The notes under the pieces: model-generated | Database searches by the model: none | The model's input: the letters and a program-made list of their open reading frames with translations, nothing else | Told to the model about the DNA's origin: nothing | Assembly: GCA_023382655.1 (NCBI GenBank) | Contig: JAHDWK010000003.1 | Location: 124,001-188,000 of the forward strand | From: Anaerolineae bacterium | GTDB lineage: Bacteria; Chloroflexota; Anaerolineae; Promineifilales; Promineifilaceae | Length of the DNA: 64,000 bases | Reading direction: 5' to 3' | Part shown: piece by piece, positions 32,708-42,700 of the stretch | Layout: each line of letters starts with the position of its first letter | Position numbering within the stretch: the stretch's first letter is position 1 | Made by a program: the position numbers and the translations under genes

Positions 32708-35470
32708 TTATGACCCAATCGTAATGGCAATTGTGTGTGGTTCGCCGACGTAGTTGCTGTCTTTGACCACAATGAGGCGCAGCAGGTAGTCGCCGGGGGG
32801 CAGGGCATCGGCGTGCAGCATTTCCAGCGGGCCATTGATGACGGGCGTGCTGTGGGTGTCGCCCAACGTCACCCAGTCGTAATTGCCATCCTCTCTGGGG
32901 ATGCCCAGTTCAATTTTGTAGAACTGCACCACCTGCGGATCAAAGTCGGCCGTGCCCACTATGGGCAGAATACCGCTCACTTTATCCCCCTGCGCCGGGC
33001 TGGTGATGCGGTAGACGGCCGTCCGGTTGGGATCGCGGGCCAGCGCCAACAGGTCATCGGTGCAGGTTTGCGTGGGCAGCAGCGGCAGATTGTGCGCCTG
33101 CGCCCATTCGTGGGCCGCCTTCAGGCTCTCGCTGTTGCGCGGCGGGGCCAGGAAAAGCTGCCGCAGAGCGTCGGGGGGCAGAACCGTCACATCCGTCCCC
33201 TGGGCAAAGTGGCAAAATAGCTGCGGCGGGGGGGCATCTTCATTCACTGGCTGCGCGGCCAAAACCTCGGCGGGTAGTGGGGGGAGGGGCACGGCCGTTG
33301 CCCGCCACACCGCCGGTTCAATTTGCTCCCACCGTACCACATTCGGATCAGGCGTCGGCTCGTCAGCCGCCTCATCCACCAGGAACCACTCCTCACCCGA
33401 CGGCGCACATTCGACCGAGCCAACGGTGATAGCAGTAAGAGCGCACAACGGCCGTTTTTCCAATCCCTCCGGCGGCGTAAATTCACGTGGCCCCTCCACG
33501 CCCAATGTGGACAGGAGATCGTAATTGCCGTACACGGCCGTGACAAAATCGCGCCACAGCGGCGCAGCCCCCGTCAGCCCAGAGATGTTCACCATTTCGC
33601 TGTTGTCCGTGTTCCCCGTCCACACCGCCACTACCAGATCAGGGGTGTACCCCATCGTCCAGTTGTCCCGGAAATCGTTGGTCGTGCCCGTTTTGGCTGC
33701 CGCCGGGAAGGGCAGCGCCAGCGGATTGTCCCGCCCCATCGCCGCTACCCGCGCCGCATCATCGTCCAGAATATCGCTGATGAGAAAGGCCACACGCGGG
33801 TCAAGCACCTGCGCACCGGCCTGTGGCGGCTGTTCAAACAGCACCTCGCCATTGCTCTTTTGCACCCGCAAAATGGCAACCGGCGCCACCTTTTGCCCTT
33901 CGTTGGCAAAAACGCCATAAGCGGCCGCCATGTCCAGCGGCGTCACTTCACCGCCGCCCAACGTCAGCGACAGGCCATAATTATTCGGGTCATCGCCCCA
34001 GGTAGTAATGCCCATTTGCCGGGCAAACTCCATGAAGCGGGGCACACCGATGTCTTGCAGCGTCAATATGGCGGGCACGTTGTAGCTGTTCGCCAGCGCC
34101 GCCCGCAGCCGCACCGGGCCATGATACGCGCCGTCATAATTGACCGGCTTGTAGCTGGTGCCATCAAATTGGGGATATTTCACTTCCACATCCCAGAGCA
34201 GGTCGGCGGCCGTCCAGGCCGGCGCTTCTTCGCCAATCGGGGAAAGGGCGGCGGCGTAGGTGAGCGGTTTGATGGAGCTGCCGGGCTGCTGCGGCGAGAG
34301 GGTGACGTTGACACGGCCGTCAATATCGTCATTGTGATAATCCACACTGCCCAACATCGCCAGGATTTCGCCATTGTTCGGGTTCAGCGCCACCAGCGCC
34401 GCGTTGGTCAGATTGTGTTCGGGGAGAATGGAGGCCACATGCTGCCGAGCTAACTGCTCGGCCAACCGCTGGTAACTTAAATCCAGGCTGGTAGTTACAC
34501 GCAGCCCCCCATTGGCCACCATCTCCGCGCCAAACATCTCCTCTAGCTGCTGCCGGGCATAAACGGCAAAGTGGGGCGCGGTCAGGCTGACCTCCTGCGC
34601 GGCAAAGGTGAGCGGCTGCTGGTACGCATTTTCGGCGTCGGTTTGGGTGATGAACCCTTCGCTAACCATCAGGTTCAGCACCAACCATTGGCGCTCTTTG
34701 GCCGCTTCCAGGTTGCGCAGCGGGTCCAGTTCCACCGGGCTTTGCGGCAATGCAGTGAGCAGACTGGCTTCAGCCAGGGTCAGGTCGGTGGCCGCTTTGT
34801 CGAAGTAGGTTTGCGCTGCCGCTTCAATACCATAGGCCAGGTTGCCGTAATAAATTTCGTTCAGGTACATCTCCAAAATTTCATCTTTGCTGTAATCGCG
34901 GTTCATGATCCAGGCCAGGATAATCTCTTTGGTTTTGCGGTTGTAGGAAACTTCGGTGCGCTCGTCGTAGTCAAAAGCCAGGTGGCGCACCAGTTGTTGG
35001 GTGATGGTAGATGCGCCCACCGGTCGGCCGTCCCGATTCCGCACATTGGCAATGAGTGCCGCCACCAACGAGGGCACGTCCGCGCCCACATTTTCATAAA
35101 AGCTATCGTCCTCCACCGAAATGGTGGCGTTGAGGACATCCTGGGGAATGTCGCTGAGGGGCACGGCCGTGCGTTTGCCCTCGCCAAAAATTTCCCACAA
35201 CAGTTCCCCATTGCGGTCAAAAATCTGGGTGGTTTCAAACGTTTCCCGGTCGCGGGCCGCGTCCAACTTGGTAATGCCCTCTTCAATTTCCGCCGAGAGG
35301 TTGGAGTAAACCAATGTTCCGGCAATGAGAACGCCGGCAAAAATAGCCAGCGCCAGCAGCAAAATGCCGCCGAGGAACAGTTTGCCCATGCAGCCCAGGC
35401 AGCCCCGTTTGGGTGTGGCAGTGGGGGCAGGTTGGTAAGGGAGATACGGCCGTGTCTTTTCGTTTTGCAT
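32708..35470 (-). CDS. Class A penicillin-binding protein (PBP1A type)
   Basis: 920 residues, cell-wall synthase. A cytosolic N-terminus and one transmembrane helix (about 27-54), then the GT51 glycosyltransferase domain (VEDDSFYENVGADV with catalytic Glu, GASTITQQLVRHL, DYSKDEILEMYLNEIYYGN). The transpeptidase domain follows with SxxK at PGSSIKPL (about residue 400), SxN at ANSYNVPA and KTG at AAKTGTTNDF. A C-terminal extension of about 200 residues ends in an Ig-like module (ITSPAQGDKVSGILPIVGTADF...). A Thr/Pro-containing linker lies between. The upstream gap holds a GATTGGGAGATT repeat. Transcribed convergently with the XRE gene, only 4 bases apart. Confidence 0.95.
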   Translation of the reverse strand: MQNEKTRPYLPYQPAPTATPKRGCLGCMGKLFLGGILLLALAIFAGVLIAGTLVYSNLSAEIEEGITKLDAARDRETFETTQIFDRNGELLWEIFGEGKRTAVPLSDIPQDVLNATISVEDDSFYENVGADVPSLVAALIANVRNRDGRPVGASTITQQLVRHLAFDYDERTEVSYNRKTKEIILAWIMNRDYSKDEILEMYLNEIYYGNLAYGIEAAAQTYFDKAATDLTLAEASLLTALPQSPVELDPLRNLEAAKERQWLVLNLMVSEGFITQTDAENAYQQPLTFAAQEVSLTAPHFAVYARQQLEEMFGAEMVANGGLRVTTSLDLSYQRLAEQLARQHVASILPEHNLTNAALVALNPNNGEILAMLGSVDYHNDDIDGRVNVTLSPQQPGSSIKPLTYAAALSPIGEEAPAWTAADLLWDVEVKYPQFDGTSYKPVNYDGAYHGPVRLRAALANSYNVPAILTLQDIGVPRFMEFARQMGITTWGDDPNNYGLSLTLGGGEVTPLDMAAAYGVFANEGQKVAPVAILRVQKSNGEVLFEQPPQAGAQVLDPRVAFLISDILDDDAARVAAMGRDNPLALPFPAAAKTGTTNDFRDNWTMGYTPDLVVAVWTGNTDNSEMVNISGLTGAAPLWRDFVTAVYGNYDLLSTLGVEGPREFTPPEGLEKRPLCALTAITVGSVECAPSGEEWFLVDEAADEPTPDPNVVRWEQIEPAVWRATAVPLPPLPAEVLAAQPVNEDAPPPQLFCHFAQGTDVTVLPPDALRQLFLAPPRNSESLKAAHEWAQAHNLPLLPTQTCTDDLLALARDPNRTAVYRITSPAQGDKVSGILPIVGTADFDPQVVQFYKIELGIPREDGNYDWVTLGDTHSTPVINGPLEMLHADALPPGDYLLRLIVVKDSNYVGEPHTIAITIGS

Positions 35471-35483
35471 TGTGTCACCATCA

Positions 35484-35553
35484 ATTAGAGATTAAGAGAT
35501 TGAGAGATTGGGAGATTGAATCAGTTCCTAATCTCTCAATCTCCCAGTCTCAA
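35484..35553. repeat. GATTGGGAGATT word repeat with inverted copies
   Basis: AGAGATTAAGAGATTGAGAG and following copies (35487-35518) face CTAATCTCTCAATCTCCCAG (35528-35547). It lies in the divergent gap between the PBP and Uma2 genes, so it cannot be a terminator for either. Confidence 0.85.
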
Positions 35554-35665
35554 AAACAATATAGCCATCATTCTACAATTCCCCCCCATTCCCCACCTGT
35601 CGCCCAGAGGACGATTGAGCAACGGGAAATATGCGGTACAATTACCCTCACGGAGGTATAGAAAA

Positions 35666-36400
35666 ATGGCCGAACCCGTTTTGGAACGCACCTTCATCTA
35701 TCAAGAAGAACACGAACTGCCAGATCCCATAGATGTCAGCCACCTGGTAACGGAGGATGATACGCCCGTGGACAACATCTTTTCCGAACGACAAATGGAT
35801 TTGCTGATTGACAGTCTGTATGCGTCGTGGCGTGGGCCACAAGACGGCCGTCCCTTTCTGGCCATGGCCAATGTCGCCCTTTACTTTGCCCTCCGCCAAC
35901 AACCGCTGGTGCCCGATGTACTGCTTAGCCTGGATGTGGAAGCCCCAGCCGATGTATGGAAAAAGGAAAACCGATCCTACTTCATCTGGGAATATGGCAA
36001 GCCGCCGGATGTTGTTGTCGAAATTGTTTTCAATCGCAAAGGTCAGGAAACCGGGTATAAGTTGACACAATACGCCCGCCTGGGCATTGGCTTTTATGCC
36101 GTTTTTGATCCTAATCGCCAGCTAAGTAACAAGCTACTGCACATTTACACCTTGAAAGGGACACGGTATCAGGAGAGCAAAAAAACCTGGTTTGCCGAGG
36201 TGGGCGTGGGTGTCACCTTGTGGCAAGGTGTATACCGGGACATGGAAGCTATCTGGCTGCGCTGGCAAGACGAAGAAGGCAACCTGCTGCTCACCGGCAA
36301 GGAACGAGCCGAACTGGCCGAAGAACGAGCCGAAGCGGCTGAAGAACGGGCAGAGCGGCTGGCGGCACAGTTACGCGCATTGGGCATTGAGCCGGATTAA
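35666..36400 (+). CDS. Uma2 family (DUF820) putative endonuclease
   Basis: 244 residues. The PD-(D/E)XK-type core is seen in VPDVLLSLDVEAPADVWKKENRSYFIWEYGKPPDVVVEIVFNRKGQE, typical of Uma2 proteins that are expanded in Cyanobacteria and Chloroflexota. The C-terminal 30 residues are a charged coiled coil of repeated AEERAE units. ATG 35666 follows CGGAGG at 35651-35656; the frame upstream runs through a repeat. A YqeC-MocA fusion gene follows 10 bases downstream. Biological role of the family is not settled. Confidence 0.9.
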   Translation: MAEPVLERTFIYQEEHELPDPIDVSHLVTEDDTPVDNIFSERQMDLLIDSLYASWRGPQDGRPFLAMANVALYFALRQQPLVPDVLLSLDVEAPADVWKKENRSYFIWEYGKPPDVVVEIVFNRKGQETGYKLTQYARLGIGFYAVFDPNRQLSNKLLHIYTLKGTRYQESKKTWFAEVGVGVTLWQGVYRDMEAIWLRWQDEEGNLLLTGKERAELAEERAEAAEERAERLAAQLRALGIEPD

Positions 36401-36410
36401 ACCAGCCTGT

Positions 36411-37748
36411 ATGAATCTTCCAGAGGCTTTTGGGTTTGGGGACGCGCCGGAACTGGCAGCCATTGTGGGCGGTGGGGGCAAAACCAGTCTGATGTTTGCC
36501 CTGGCGCGGGTGTTGGGAGTGGGTGTTGTCACCAGCACCACGACACGCATTTTTCAGGCGCAGATCAGGCAATCTCCAGTCGTTACGTTTGTGGATGATT
36601 TATCGCCCCTGGAAGAGCAGCTTAAACAACACGGCCGTACATTGGTTGTGGGGCGTGTGGAGGGGGAGAAGGCGTTTGGCCTGTCGCCGGAGCAGATCGT
36701 GGCGTTGTGGCAACGGCCGTTTGTCCATCACGTCCTGGTAGAAGCCGATGGCTCCCGGATGCGCCCGGTCAAAGCACCCGCCGACCATGAGCCGGTCATC
36801 CCCGCAGCAAGTACGCTAGTTATTCCGGTGGTGGGCATTGATGCGTTGGAGTACCCCATCTCCGCTGTCGCCCACCGCCCGGAGCGTGTGAGTGAACTAA
36901 CCGGTCTGTCACCTGATGATCGGCTCACGCCAGAAGCGATTGCTCATCTGCTCACCCACCCGGCAAGCGGATTGAAAAACGTACCGGAGAGTGCGCGTGT
37001 CATCCCCTTGATCAACAAAGTGGAAAGTGCCACAGAATTGGCAGCCGCACAGCAAATTGCACGGCAAGTGTTGGCAAAATCACAAGGCCGTATCCAGCGC
37101 GTGGTCATTGCTGCGGTGCAAAAGGAACCGCCGATTCGGGAGGTGCAGACGCCGGTCACGGCCGTGATCCTGGCAGCCGGTGAAGGGCGCCGCATGGGCC
37201 AGCCCAAACAACTGCTGCCCTGGGGCACGCGCACCGTGTTGGGGGAGACGCTGTATCAGATCAGCCAGAGTCTCGTCCATGAAATCATCGTCGTCACCGG
37301 GCACGCGGCTGAGGCTATTGGCGCAGAGGTCGGGCATTTTCATGGGTGGCCGACGCCGCGTCTGATTCACAATCCTGATTACCAGAAGGGGGAGATGCTC
37401 TCGTCGTTGCAGCGGGCAGTGTGGGGATTGGATGTGGGGGTCACGGCCGTACTCGTCATCCTGGCCGACCAGCCAATGGTGGAATCACCCATTTATGACC
37501 AACTGCTGGCGGCTTTCTGGCAAGGCAAAGGAGAATTGATCGTTCCCACCTTTAACGGGCAGCGCGGCAACCCGGTATTGATCGGCCGCCGCTATTTTGC
37601 GGAGCTACTTCGTTTGCCTGCCGAGTCTGCTCCTCGCGCCCTGCTGCAAGCGCACCCGGACGCACTCTACCTGCTGCCGGTAGATACCGATTCTGTCATT
37701 TGTGATCTGGATACACCAGAGGAGTATGAGCGATTGCGCCCCACCTGA
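36411..37748 (+). CDS. YqeC-MocA fusion: hydroxylase accessory protein and MoCo cytidylyltransferase-like
   Basis: 445 residues. Residues 1-240 match YqeC, an accessory protein of selenium-dependent molybdenum hydroxylases: AAIVGGGGKTSLMFALA (P-loop-like), VVTSTTTRIF, VLVEADGSRMRPVKAPADHEPVIP. Residues about 248-445 match MocA-type NTP transferases: AVILAAGEGRRMGQPKQLLPWG, IHNPDYQKGEMLSSLQRAV, VILADQPMVE and the C-terminal LDTPEEYERL. The gene follows Uma2 by 10 bases. No molybdenum hydroxylase lies in the window. Transfer of CMP or another nucleotide to molybdopterin is inferred from the family. Confidence 0.9.
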   Translation: MNLPEAFGFGDAPELAAIVGGGGKTSLMFALARVLGVGVVTSTTTRIFQAQIRQSPVVTFVDDLSPLEEQLKQHGRTLVVGRVEGEKAFGLSPEQIVALWQRPFVHHVLVEADGSRMRPVKAPADHEPVIPAASTLVIPVVGIDALEYPISAVAHRPERVSELTGLSPDDRLTPEAIAHLLTHPASGLKNVPESARVIPLINKVESATELAAAQQIARQVLAKSQGRIQRVVIAAVQKEPPIREVQTPVTAVILAAGEGRRMGQPKQLLPWGTRTVLGETLYQISQSLVHEIIVVTGHAAEAIGAEVGHFHGWPTPRLIHNPDYQKGEMLSSLQRAVWGLDVGVTAVLVILADQPMVESPIYDQLLAAFWQGKGELIVPTFNGQRGNPVLIGRRYFAELLRLPAESAPRALLQAHPDALYLLPVDTDSVICDLDTPEEYERLRPT

Positions 37749-37754
37749 GTTGTA

Positions 37755-37790
37755 AAGTTGCGACGCACTTTCTGAAGTGCGTCGCAACTT
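37755..37790. terminator. Candidate bidirectional terminator, perfect 16-base stem
   Basis: AAGTTGCGACGCACTT and AAGTGCGTCGCAACTT around TCTG, between converging genes ending at 37748 and 37801. Strong stem without a T-run; it also looks like one more palindromic repeat. Confidence 0.75.
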
Positions 37791-37800
37791 AAGGTTCTCA

Positions 37801-39540
37801 TCAGCCACGCCGCAGCATAACAACACCGGCGCCGGCCAGCAGCAGTAATACAACGGCCACCAGTATGACCACAACGCCAATGTTATCCAGAAAAGAACCA
37901 TTATCAGCAGCGTTTTCGCCACTGGCCGGTATGGGAGTGGCCACATCGGTGACGGCCGTGTCACCAGCTGCTTCGGCACTCCCCGCGTCAGCCACTGCTA
38001 CTACTTCTGGTTCCTGATACTGCATCCCAAATTGCACCGGTATCAGTGCCCCATCAGTCACGCTAATAGCCCAGGAATCGGCGGTCGTCGGCACAAAGTT
38101 GGCCGGCGGGAATAACTGCACCTGATAAGCGCCCGACTCTAGATTTTCAAAACAATGTACATCGGTCAAACCATCAGTAATGTAGGTAGATACCGTCTGC
38201 CCATCTTTGAACAGGGTAATTGCGGCATCGGCTTTGAGCGTATCCACGTTGGCCTCAAACTGCCCATTACCATTGGTATCGTCAAAAGCAGAAGCACATA
38301 CACTGCCCGCGGGCTGCGCTAGTGCTTCTGTGGCGGCCGACGCCTCTGCCCCTTCTAGCGGTTCGCCTTCTACGATAATGGTTTGCGCCTCGGTTTCGGC
38401 GGTACGGCCGTCAGATTCAGGCGTAGCAGATTCGGCTTCACCTTCTGTAGCGGCTGTCTCTTCACCGGCTTCGGCCGTGGGCTGTGCTTCGGTTTCAGAC
38501 GTTCCCCCTTGCACAAAGTTGCCCGCTTCCCGAATCAACAGTTCTTGCCCGGTAACTACAAATTGGGGATTGCCATTTAATTCCCGAATCTGGGTCAACG
38601 CCTGCTCTGCCGGAATACCTAACACCGGCGCATATTGAATAGCAATCGTCCAGAAGGAATCATTGGTCACCACCACATGCACAATAGAACCATCCTCGCG
38701 TGGCGTCACGGCCACGGTTGGCGCGGGGGGAGGTGGGGCAACCGGCGCCGCCGAACCAGACGACCCACTACCACTGCTGCCACTGCCGCTGCCCGTATTG
38801 CCGCCAGGGGCCACGCCGCTGACTTCATTGAGCGCAAATAAGCCGACGGTATCCATAAAAAAGCCATTATTCGGATAAGGATAACGAGAACCCACTTCAA
38901 TAAAAATGGTCATGTTTGACTGTGTAGCCACAAAATCCCAAACGAACGTGGGCATACTCTGGTAAAAGGGATTGACGGTTTCGGCCGTCCAGTAAGGGCT
39001 ATATGTAATTTGTGAGGCATTCAACCAGGTAGAACCAGTTGGTCCCGCCCCAAAACGCACAAAACCCATACGCGGATCAGCAGGCGGAACTTTATTACCA
39101 TCGGCATATTCTTCAATGATGTCCACGTAGATGGGTGCGGAGATGCGATACTTACGCCCCACCTCCAACCCGGTCACATCCTGGGAAATGGCGGCATACA
39201 AGGGCGCCCAGGGTTTGAAAATCTTGAGGGTATAAATACCATCGCGGAAGAACACCGACCGTTCATGAGGCGGCGCGTCTTCAATATTCCACACTACCGT
39301 CTCAGGGCGGTGGGCCACAATGCCATTGGTGCCTTCAAACGCCTGACCATCTATCCAGTGCATACGCCAACCATTAGGTACAGCAATTTGGGGGATATTG
39401 TCTTGATTATAATAGCCAGATTCCCAGCCAGGGTTGGTGAACAGGTTGCCGGAGACAACTTCCTGCGCCGCGGCCTGCTGGTTGATTGCGGCTACAGCGA
39501 TAAGCGCCGCCACCAGCAACAGTAACATTCTCATTTTCAT
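37801..39540 (-). CDS. Secreted LysM protein with C-terminal membrane anchor
   Basis: 579 residues. N-terminal signal peptide (MKMRMLLLLVAALIAVAAINQQAAAQ), a beta-rich N-terminal domain to about residue 230, a Gly/Ser and Pro/Ala-rich linker, one LysM-like module around residues 275-325 (VTNDSFWTIAIQYAPVLGIPAEQALTQIRELN...VTGQELLIRE), an acidic Glu/Ala/Thr-rich stretch, an SdrD-type Cna-B-like domain and a final transmembrane segment with RRG. ATG 39540 follows GGAGG. Likely anchored on the cell surface and bound to peptidoglycan; exact role unknown. Confidence 0.82.
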   Translation of the reverse strand: MKMRMLLLLVAALIAVAAINQQAAAQEVVSGNLFTNPGWESGYYNQDNIPQIAVPNGWRMHWIDGQAFEGTNGIVAHRPETVVWNIEDAPPHERSVFFRDGIYTLKIFKPWAPLYAAISQDVTGLEVGRKYRISAPIYVDIIEEYADGNKVPPADPRMGFVRFGAGPTGSTWLNASQITYSPYWTAETVNPFYQSMPTFVWDFVATQSNMTIFIEVGSRYPYPNNGFFMDTVGLFALNEVSGVAPGGNTGSGSGSSGSGSSGSAAPVAPPPPAPTVAVTPREDGSIVHVVVTNDSFWTIAIQYAPVLGIPAEQALTQIRELNGNPQFVVTGQELLIREAGNFVQGGTSETEAQPTAEAGEETAATEGEAESATPESDGRTAETEAQTIIVEGEPLEGAEASAATEALAQPAGSVCASAFDDTNGNGQFEANVDTLKADAAITLFKDGQTVSTYITDGLTDVHCFENLESGAYQVQLFPPANFVPTTADSWAISVTDGALIPVQFGMQYQEPEVVAVADAGSAEAAGDTAVTDVATPIPASGENAADNGSFLDNIGVVVILVAVVLLLLAGAGVVMLRRG

Positions 39541-39725
39541 TGTTAGAACCTCCGTGGGTGTCCTCTTCCCGGTACTCACCCGCTTTATTCGTTTGACCGG
39601 TAAACTACCCAGCCAGCCCACAAAAATATAGCGCAATCGGGGATTGCGCCAGTGGGCAAAGGAGGATTCTAGCATACCGCTAAGGAAACAACAATTTGCG
39701 CGAAGCGTGTTAACATTCAGCCCAT

Positions 39726-42700
39726 ATGAATACGCAGGCTGAGAATGTGGCGAAAACACAGCTGCCCTATCAGAAAAAACGCACAAACGGCCGTTTCTGG
39801 AATCTGGCGTTGGTGACATTACTGGCAATACCGGCCATTCAGCCGCTGCTGCGGGGAGCGCTTACTTGTGGCTTTGATAATGTGTTTCACCTGTGGCGGG
39901 CGGTGCAGATCGAGGCGCTGCTGCGGCAGGGGGTATTGTTCAGCCGGTGGGCGCCGCACATGGCACAGGGTTATGGATACCCGCTGTACCAGTTCCAATC
40001 CCCCCTCTCCGCGTATCTGGCGGCGGGGCTGCATCTGGCAGGGCTGGATTGGGCAGCGGCGCTGAATGGCGTATATGCGCTGGCGGTAGTGACGTCGGGT
40101 TGGGCAATATGGCTGTTGGCGCGGGATTTGTGGGGTGAGAAGGGGGCGGTAGTCACGGCCGTTGCCTACCTTTACGCCCCTTACCACGCCTATGTCACGC
40201 TCTACCGAGCCAGTCTATCAGAAGCAGTCGCCTGGGCCATTGTGCCCTTACTCTTATGGGGGCTGCGACGCTGGCAGGTGGAAAATACACAGGTAGGGCT
40301 GGCAACGGCCGTCCTCTCCTTCATTCTGCTCATCTTCACCCACGATGTTACCGCCTACGCCTTCCTCCCCTTCCTGGTAGGATGGCTGATCGCGGTGGCG
40401 TTAAACGTACACCGCCGCGACAGCTTATGGCGCGGCCTGCTGGCGTTGGCGTTGGGATTGGGTGGCAGCGCCTTTTTCTGGCTGCCGGCCCTTGCCGAGC
40501 GCCACTTTGTGCAGTTTGACCGGGCCACGAGTGCCTGGCCCTTTCTCTATTTCAATAACTTTTTGCCCCTGTCTCAACTGCTCGCTTTACCCCATCAGGC
40601 AGACCCCACCTTGCTCAATGATTGGCCGGAGCGCGGGTTAGGCGCATTACTGGCGTTGCTGACCATAGCGGGCGCAATCGTGGCCTGGCGACGGTTGCCC
40701 GGCCAGCGCTGGCTGACCGGTTTTCTGCTCCTGACCCTGGGTGGATATGTGTGGTTGACGGTGGCGGCGTCACGGCCGTTGTGGGATGCCATCTCCCTGC
40801 TACAAACTTTCCAATTTCCCTGGCGCTTCCTGGCCCCAGCTACACTGGCGGCCGCTTTGCTTACCGGTGGGCTGATGTCCGTGAATCGTAATCCGTATTC
40901 CGTACCCCGTAAACCGTCAACGCACGGATTACGGATCACGGATTACGGATTACCCCTGGCCCTCATCCTCCTTCTCTCCGCTGCCCACTGGGGCTGGCTG
41001 TATCCGCAGCACTGCCCGGCCCCGGCCGATATAAGTCTGGCAGGCATGGTGGCCTGGGAGCAGGGGACGGACACGTTGGGAACAACGGCCAGCCGGGAAC
41101 TTCTGCCAGCCACCGTCAAGCGGATGCCCCAGGATGAGAGTAGTGGGCCGGTGTGGGCGGCGCGGCTGTCACCGGTGGATTTGCCGGAAGGGGCGACCAT
41201 TCTGACGGCCGTCTACCACCCCCTGCGCGCCGAAATAGAAATGGAGACGCCCGTACCCTTTACCGCCCGTTTCCGCACGTTCGCCTTCCCCGGCTGGCGC
41301 GCCTGGGTGGATGGGGCGTCGGTCTCCATTACCCCGTCTGCTCCCGAAGGGCTGATTACTTTTGCTGTACCAGACGGCCGTCATACCCTGGTCGTTGCTT
41401 TTGGCGAAACGCCGTTGCGCTGGCTGGCTGATGTGGTGTCCCTGGTCGCGTTGGCGGCGCTGGTGATAATACTCTGGCGGCTACCCGTTTCGCCCCGGCA
41501 AGAATCCACAGCGGACAACTCGTCTGGCCGCTGGTGGTTGGCGCTGCTGCTGGTGGCGCTGGCGCTGGTGGCGGCGAAGTGGCTGTTGGTTGACGCGGGC
41601 TACACGCCACTGCGCCACAGCCGCTTAGGCGATGCCGGATTGGCGGGGTTAGCGGCCCCGTCGGCTACTTTTGGCAGTCCCGCAAATCCGGCGCTGGTGC
41701 AGTTATTGGGCTATGAGGAGTGGCCGACGGCCGTGCCCGCCGACCTGCCTCTACCTGTTACCTTGTATTGGCAGGCGTTGACCGCGCTGGAAAAAGAGTA
41801 CCAGGTGGGGTTGGTGCTGGTGGATGAGGCGGGGGTGCGCTGGTCGGCGGCTGACCTGCGTGATGAGCGCTGGTCGCGCGCCGCGCCGCCGACTATCGCC
41901 TGGCCGACTGACCACTATGCCCAAACTGCGCTATTGGTAGACTTGCTATCGGGCACGCCACCGGGTCGTTACCACCTGCAATTGTCCCTATTTGATCGGT
42001 CTACCTTAACGCCGCTGACCGTGTACGCGCAGGGTCAGCCCGTTGGCCCTTACCTGTCTTTGGGAGAAATTGAGGTGCAACCACCGCTACAGCAAACGGG
42101 GCTGGATACCATTCTGCTTTCCGCCCCAGCAATGACTATTTATGCCGCCGATATTGACCGCCCGACTGCCGCTCCCGGCGATACGGCATGGTTAACTTTG
42201 TTCTGGTCGCTGGTCGGGGCAGAGGACACGGCCGTCACCATCTCGCTGCGGGACGGATCGGGCCGGGTCTGGCAAACATGGCCGGTGACATTGCCGGCGT
42301 ATGGGGCGGGTTGGTGGCGTAGCCAGTTGCCACTGACACTGCCGGTTGAACTGCCAGACGGCCGTTACACCTGGCAGATCGAGAGTGTTGGTGGGACAAC
42401 GGCCGTGCTGCCCCAGGCGCTTACCATACAAGGGCCGGAGCGGGTTTTTACGGCAATGGACGTGGAGACGGCCGTGAACACCACCCTACATACCAATGAC
42501 CAACCGCTGACAACCCTGGTCGGTTATACCCTCGGTGCGGGCTGCCGGCAGGCCGGCGGCGAATGCCAGATTTCCCTGCTGTGGCGGGCGGATAACCCCT
42601 TCCCTGCCAGTTACCGGGTATTTGTGCATTTGCTCGATGCCCAAGGGCAGATTGTGGCGCAGTCTGATGCCGTTCCGGCCAGATGGACACGGCCGACCAC

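Noticed and set aside
33323..34453. 376-codon open frame on the plus strand inside the penicillin-binding protein gene
   Set aside because: Arg/His/Pro-rich composition and full overlap with conserved PBP motifs show it is a shadow frame.
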